The notes under the pieces were generated by a model. It did not search any database. It saw only the letters and a program-made list of their open reading frames with translations, and was not told the origin of the DNA. DNA of 64,000 bases from Ferrimonas sp048263965. Its GTDB lineage: Bacteria; Pseudomonadota; Gammaproteobacteria; Enterobacterales; Shewanellaceae. Both the position numbers and the translations under genes were made by a program. Position 1 is the first letter of the stretch, and each line of letters begins with the position of its first letter. The stretch covers positions 53,669-117,668 of the forward strand of contig NZ_JBLXDO010000013.1 of the NCBI RefSeq assembly GCF_048263965.1, in the 5' to 3' direction. This document shows positions 59,354 to 64,000 of the stretch, piece after piece.

Positions 59354-62300
59354 TCAGATGATGTCCGGATCGTTGGTGTTGGTGTTTTCCAGCATACGAT
59401 TCAGCTCATCTGCCGCCGAGGTGGTGCCAGAGGCGCCGTCAGCGGTGATGTTGTTGTCACCGGCATAGTCCTTCAGGTTCAACGTAAGTCCTGTAGGCCC
59501 ACCCACAACCGGGTCAATCTCAATCAGCAGATCACGACCATCTTCGGAGACCGTGGCATTGAGGTAATCGCTGATCTCATCCTGCTCCTCCAGGCCGGTC
59601 AGCACCTCAGAGATGTCCAGCACATCCCCCTCTGACGGATTGAAGTCGATGATGGTGTCGGTGGAACCATCCGCATCGCCCGGCAGCCACTTGAAGGTGT
59701 CGGCCCCTGAGCCGCCGATGAAGATGTCGTCCCCTTCTCCACCGATCAGCAGATCATTGCCTTCACCGCCAATCAACAGGTCATCTCCGGACTCTCCGAT
59801 CAGGGTATCGTCCAGCCGATCTCCGATGATGGTCACCGACGTCTCATCATTGGATTCCTTGGTCTCAACAACCACGGTAGGCTCAAAATCGCTCTCAAGT
59901 GGCTGCTCGGTGACCAGGTAGATTCCATCGACGAAGCGTCCCTCCTCATAAATGTTGCCGAGAAGGGAGGGCTCCAATACAAAGGCATCGCCATCGATGT
60001 AGCTGGAGTACCTCGCCTCGATGGTCGCTTCTGTACCGTCCTGATAGACGATCCTGAGTACGGAGTTCTCTGGGAACCCGCCCAGTAGCAGCGCCGACAG
60101 GGTCTCGCTGCCATCCAGGTCGGAAAGGGTCGCATCCACATCAATCTGGTAGGTATGGACATCATCCAGCTCGCCGGTACCGAACAGGACCTCTTCAATT
60201 TGATAGCCGTTGTCTTGGTTGCCCTTTTGCTTCCCTGAACCGGATGCGGCCGCGGAGAAGGAGAGGTTGCCAATGGGCTCACTGACCTCCATAAACAGCC
60301 TCTGATTGGCGCCGTTGCCCCAAGAGGAACCGTCGAGCATCCAGGTCAACTCGGTGGAGGTGATGGTGTCGAATTGGCTGGAGAGATCCAGGTCAAACTG
60401 CCAGGAACCGTCCGCCGCGATGCTGACCGTATGGGAGATAGTCTCAATTTGGCCATCACTGTTCAGGCCGGTCACTTCCAGCACAACGCTGCCCGTCGGA
60501 GACACGTCTTTCTGACCATTTTGCCCATCAACCTGACCTGAGATGGCCACATTGGACGGGTCACTGGTATCCAGTTTGATGTCATCGGAACTCAGCAGCA
60601 GGGTATCGCTCTTGGTGTTCTTGATGCCCACTTCCACACTGTGCTTGGCCACTGGCAGGGTTAAGGTCACCACTTCACCGACATCGATGCGGTTTCGGTC
60701 TTCCCCTTTAGCTCCGTCGGGTGCCACTCCCAGTCCAAGCCCATTGCTGAAGTGCAGGACGCCGGAGTCGGTGCTTATTGTAACTCCCGACGCACTGGTC
60801 GCCGTGGAGTTACCTCCCTCGGCTCCTCCCAGATCATACACACCGGAGATAGGATCGCTGATTTGCACCCTCACAGAGGCTTCATCGACGGGATCGACCA
60901 CAGGATCCACAGTAACGGTCACTGTGGCGTTATCCACCCCGCCATGCCCATTGCTGATGGCGTAGTGAATGGTGTCAGTACCGCTGTAGTTCTCATCCGG
61001 CGTGTACAGAATCCTTCCATCTTCGGTGATGGTGACACTGCCATGGGAGGCGGTCGCACTGGTCACAGTCAGAGTGGCGGTGTTTCCGCCCAGATCATTG
61101 CCCAAGACATCAACGACAATGGAGGTATCTTCCTGGGTGGTCACCGCATCATCGTTGGCAACGACACTTTCAGACAGAGTCTTGGTATTGATGACCACAG
61201 TACTTGACTGCCCCTGACCATCGACAATGTCGCCACCGACCAGGGTAACGTTGCCATTGCCGTCGGTTTCCACGGGCAGATAATCGAAGCTGTCGTTGTA
61301 ATCGACACCAACGGACAGGTTACGAACCTCAAAACTGCCGGTACCGGCGTGGCCCACTTCCACTGAGCCAATCTGAATGCTGGGGTCAGTAACGATGATC
61401 CTGACCTGCTCGGTGAGGTCTCCAGTAGTCGCCTCTTCGCTGTTGGCCACCAGGTAGGAGTTGGAAGCGGCGTCCCACACCACATCCTGAGTGCCGTTGG
61501 CATCGTCTGTGGTGGTCACCAACAGCTTGCTCGCATCGATGGGGTTGCCATCGGTATCCAGCACAGTAATGGTGGCTCGGCCAGCCATGGTATGACCCGG
61601 CACGAAGTAGCCTCCCAGGCCGGTCAGGGTAATATTCACCTCATTAACCGCAACCCCGCGCTCACTGCTGGAGCCAGACGCAGGCTCATAGAAGGAGAAG
61701 TTGATCGCCTCGCTGTTGCTGTTGAGTTCGCCACCGCGACCGACACCGAGTCCCCCACCCTGATGGTTAGCCAGGGATCCATGGATAAGCTCCAGCTCTC
61801 CACCTACTGGGGTAATCCTGATGGCAACATCGGAGTTATCCATGGTAAAGAGACGGCTGCTGGAGCCATTGATCGCCTCGCCCCAGTGGTCCAGGGAACT
61901 GGCAATATCTTCAGACGCCTCTCCCAGTGTCACCTGGCCTGACAGGCTTGGATCCATTTCGTAGCGAAGCTCATCCATGGCGTAAACCTTACCTACTTCG
62001 GCTTCAGTGCGGCTGCCATCATCGTTAATGACAAACAGGCTGCCGGAAGTGGGCAGAGAGGTCAGCTGGATATGGGTAGCGTTACCCTCGATGTCGGACA
62101 CTTCACCGCCGTCGATGGCGCTGTCACCCAGGTTATCGATACCAAAATCGATAAGGATGCTGTTCACATTGGGATCGGTAAAGTCAGCCTCTATGGTGAA
62201 GTCTTCTGACATAGGCGCATCATTCACCGGATCTACCGTCAACTCCAGGGTGGAGGTGTCGATGTCCTTGGCATCGTTGTTATCCACGACGGTGTAAGTA

Positions 62301-64000
62301 ACTTTGGGTACCTCGCCGTGGTAGTTCGCCACCGGTTCGAAGCTGTAAGCACCATTGCTGGCGATCAGCAGTGCTCCCACACCTGTGATGACGGCAGTCT
62401 GGCCGGCAGTATAGGTCTGGCCGTTCACCTGGAAACTCACCACTGAGTGGCTGTTGCTATCCGCGTCGGTCACATCCAATACATTGCCGGACTGTATACT
62501 GTCCTCATTGCCCCTGACCTGCTCATCGCCATCGGTGAGTTCATCGATGACCGGAGTCACAGTACCGCTGACCGTGGCTGAGTCTTCACTGCCCTGACCA
62601 TCGGTTACCACGTAATCGAAGCTGATTGGGCCATGGTAATTCTCTGCAGGCTCGAAGCTGATGGTGCCATTCGCGGCGACACGAACCGTGCCATTGTCGA
62701 CGGCAATCTCCTGAGCCGTTCCCTCACTCAGTGCCACACCGTTGATCGACTTGATGGTCAGTGTGTCATTGTCTGCATCGGTGTCATTGCCGAGCAGATT
62801 CAGGCCAATGCTGCCATCTTCAGCCACAGTGAATTCGTCGTCACCAGCAACGGGGCCATCGTTCTCCGGATGGACAATCACGGTTGCGATGGCGGTATCC
62901 GTGGCGCCGTGCTCATCCTCAATGGTGTAGCGGAAGGTGGCGGTACCATGGAAGTCTTCAGCCGGCGTGAACAGGATATTGCCGTTAGAATCCAGAGAGA
63001 CAGTGCCCTGGGTGTCATCGGTTGCTTCAACCGAAATGATCTTGATGGCATCGCCTTCAGGATCACTGTCGTTGGAGAGCAGCTCAGTCGCATCGATGAC
63101 AACGCTGGTGTCCTCCTGGGTCTCCAGAGAAGGATTCTGGATGCCGATGATTGAGATGTCGTCCAGCAGGGCGCCATAGGAGTCTGAACGACCGGTTCCG
63201 GCAAAAGCGATGTCAACGCTGTCGCTATCCACATCGAACTCACCGGAAACACGATACCAGCCATCGGCATCAGGCCCCTCAATGGTCACGCCCTGATCTG
63301 CAGGAACCACTTCACCATTGGCAGTGACGGTATAGGTGGCGTCACCCACGGTGAAGCTCATATTGGACGAAGAGTTGCCGTCCCAACGAGGGTTGTAGCT
63401 GAACTCAACCCGCACTGCATCCTGACCAGTGGTGTTGATGTTGGTGCTGATGGCGGTGTTGACGTTGGGGTCCAGCTCCACATAGAAGTCGCCGTCCGGT
63501 GCCTTGGTAAGCAGACCATCACGCTGAATCTCCAGGCCATGGGTAAAGTCCCAGGTGCCATCAGGGTCGCTGTGCACTATGGTCCAGGAGTTAGTACTGG
63601 ACATGTTCTCGAAAGACTCATGGAACAGCTGGGTTTCCTGGTAGGAGTCGTCTTCGGCGATAGGGGCGTCGTTGACGTTGGTCAGGCTGACGTTCACCTC
63701 GGCGGTGTCGCTGCCACCCTCGTTGTCGGTGACGGTCACGCTCAGCTGGTAATCACCCAGCTCCGCATCGTCGATGGTGCGGGTGGTGCTGATGGCGCCG
63801 GTGGCCGGGTCGATGCTGAACAGGCCGTCGAAGTCCTCCGCCAGGCTGTACACCAGACCGCTGTCTTCGTCCTCCGCGCCCACGGTGATGATCACCCCGG
63901 CGTCGGTGCCTTCGGCCACCTCGACACTGTACTGATCGTTGTCTTCCCCGCCGGTCTCGCCGACGAAGTCCGGCGCCGGATTGCTGACGGTGATGGTGAA
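59354..64000 (-). CDS. bpfA: Giant RTX adhesin, LapA/BpfA-type (C-terminal part, truncated by window edge)
   Basis: The frame stays open to the window edge, so only the last 1,548 residues are visible. They are acidic, almost cysteine-free and built of cadherin/VCBS-like Ig modules (NDSDPEGDAIKI, LLGNDTDADNDTL, VLGNDLGGNTATL) with Asp-rich calcium positions. A jelly-roll-like module (about visible residues 120-288, FENMSS to LDDISIIG) interrupts them. Near the C-terminus are RTX nonapeptides (GGEGNDLLIGGEGDDIFIGGSGADTF, about 59690-59825) and a VCA0849-type type I secretion end. The protein should be exported by LapB/LapC/TolC and retained at the surface unless LapG cuts its N-terminus, which lies outside the window. 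Confidence 0.93.
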   Translation of the reverse strand, partial: FTITVSNPAPDFVGETGGEDNDQYSVEVAEGTDAGVIITVGAEDEDSGLVYSLAEDFDGLFSIDPATGAISTTRTIDDAELGDYQLSVTVTDNEGGSDTAEVNVSLTNVNDAPIAEDDSYQETQLFHESFENMSSTNSWTIVHSDPDGTWDFTHGLEIQRDGLLTKAPDGDFYVELDPNVNTAISTNINTTGQDAVRVEFSYNPRWDGNSSSNMSFTVGDATYTVTANGEVVPADQGVTIEGPDADGWYRVSGEFDVDSDSVDIAFAGTGRSDSYGALLDDISIIGIQNPSLETQEDTSVVIDATELLSNDSDPEGDAIKIISVEATDDTQGTVSLDSNGNILFTPAEDFHGTATFRYTIEDEHGATDTAIATVIVHPENDGPVAGDDEFTVAEDGSIGLNLLGNDTDADNDTLTIKSINGVALSEGTAQEIAVDNGTVRVAANGTISFEPAENYHGPISFDYVVTDGQGSEDSATVSGTVTPVIDELTDGDEQVRGNEDSIQSGNVLDVTDADSNSHSVVSFQVNGQTYTAGQTAVITGVGALLIASNGAYSFEPVANYHGEVPKVTYTVVDNNDAKDIDTSTLELTVDPVNDAPMSEDFTIEADFTDPNVNSILIDFGIDNLGDSAIDGGEVSDIEGNATHIQLTSLPTSGSLFVINDDGSRTEAEVGKVYAMDELRYEMDPSLSGQVTLGEASEDIASSLDHWGEAINGSSSRLFTMDNSDVAIRITPVGGELELIHGSLANHQGGGLGVGRGGELNSNSEAINFSFYEPASGSSSERGVAVNEVNITLTGLGGYFVPGHTMAGRATITVLDTDGNPIDASKLLVTTTDDANGTQDVVWDAASNSYLVANSEEATTGDLTEQVRIIVTDPSIQIGSVEVGHAGTGSFEVRNLSVGVDYNDSFDYLPVETDGNGNVTLVGGDIVDGQGQSSTVVINTKTLSESVVANDDAVTTQEDTSIVVDVLGNDLGGNTATLTVTSATASHGSVTITEDGRILYTPDENYSGTDTIHYAISNGHGGVDNATVTVTVDPVVDPVDEASVRVQISDPISGVYDLGGAEGGNSTATSASGVTISTDSGVLHFSNGLGLGVAPDGAKGEDRNRIDVGEVVTLTLPVAKHSVEVGIKNTKSDTLLLSSDDIKLDTSDPSNVAISGQVDGQNGQKDVSPTGSVVLEVTGLNSDGQIETISHTVSIAADGSWQFDLDLSSQFDTITSTELTWMLDGSSWGNGANQRLFMEVSEPIGNLSFSAAASGSGKQKGNQDNGYQIEEVLFGTGELDDVHTYQIDVDATLSDLDGSETLSALLLGGFPENSVLRIVYQDGTEATIEARYSSYIDGDAFVLEPSLLGNIYEEGRFVDGIYLVTEQPLESDFEPTVVVETKESNDETSVTIIGDRLDDTLIGESGDDLLIGGEGNDLLIGGEGDDIFIGGSGADTFKWLPGDADGSTDTIIDFNPSEGDVLDISEVLTGLEEQDEISDYLNATVSEDGRDLLIEIDPVVGGPTGLTLNLKDYAGDNNITADGASGTTSAADELNRMLENTNTNDPDII

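Noticed and set aside
59690..59825. Tandem DNA repeats in the adhesin 3' end as a mobile or unstable repeat
   Set aside because: The periodicity is explained by the RTX nonapeptide coding pattern, and the DNA copies are imperfect.
1..64000. CRISPR arrays, insertion sequences, prophage, tRNA or rRNA genes
   Set aside because: I saw no regularly spaced repeats, transposase or integrase motifs, attachment-site duplications, or tRNA/rRNA signatures on either strand.

Overview
The window reads as chromosomal DNA of a marine gammaproteobacterium of the Shewanella/Ferrimonas kind (order Alteromonadales). This is inferred from remembered gene order and proteins, not from a search. The clues are a complete cai-fix carnitine locus, a serB-radA-deo neighbourhood, and a BpfA/AggA-type (Lap-type) biofilm locus. 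Coding regions are moderately GC-rich and densely packed.

Layout. 1-5,000 (minus strand): glyA, panD, a chemoreceptor, an SMR exporter and an HSL-type hydrolase. 5,000-14,300 (minus): caiTABCDE for anaerobic carnitine/crotonobetaine reduction, headed by an outer-membrane barrel gene. 14,300-24,225 (plus): fixABCX, which feeds electrons to crotonobetainyl-CoA reductase, then yaaU, a second BCCT transporter, ettA and a second CaiA-like dehydrogenase. 24,310-31,100: a short PilZ protein, radA, a large two-PilZ protein, an alpha/beta hydrolase, serB and ytjB. 31,159-39,151 (minus): deoCABD with the nucleoside channel tsx and transporter nupC. 39,409-41,985 (minus): yjjV, a small DUF5363-like gene and prfC.

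42,135-64,000 looks like a surface-attachment region tied to cyclic-di-GMP. It holds a VpsR-like sigma-54-type activator, a secreted cysteine-rich protein with a good sigma-54 promoter match, and a secreted metalloprotease behind what I read as a GEMM-I c-di-GMP riboswitch. A membrane-tethered DsbA-like protein follows. The rest is a Lap system: type I secretion genes lapC/lapB, receptor lapD, periplasmic protease lapG, an OmpA-like protein, a TolC-like outer-membrane factor, and the C-terminal 1,548 residues of a giant RTX adhesin cut by the window edge.

Working together: CaiT, the barrel protein, CaiA-E and FixABCX form one anaerobic respiratory module, with CRP-like and FNR-like sites in the divergent promoter region. 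The deo cluster takes up and degrades nucleosides. In the last third, LapD would sense c-di-GMP and restrain LapG, keeping the adhesin on the cell, while the riboswitch and the VpsR-like regulator could tie other secreted products to the same signal. With the two PilZ genes, five candidate c-di-GMP receptors fall within about 32 kb.
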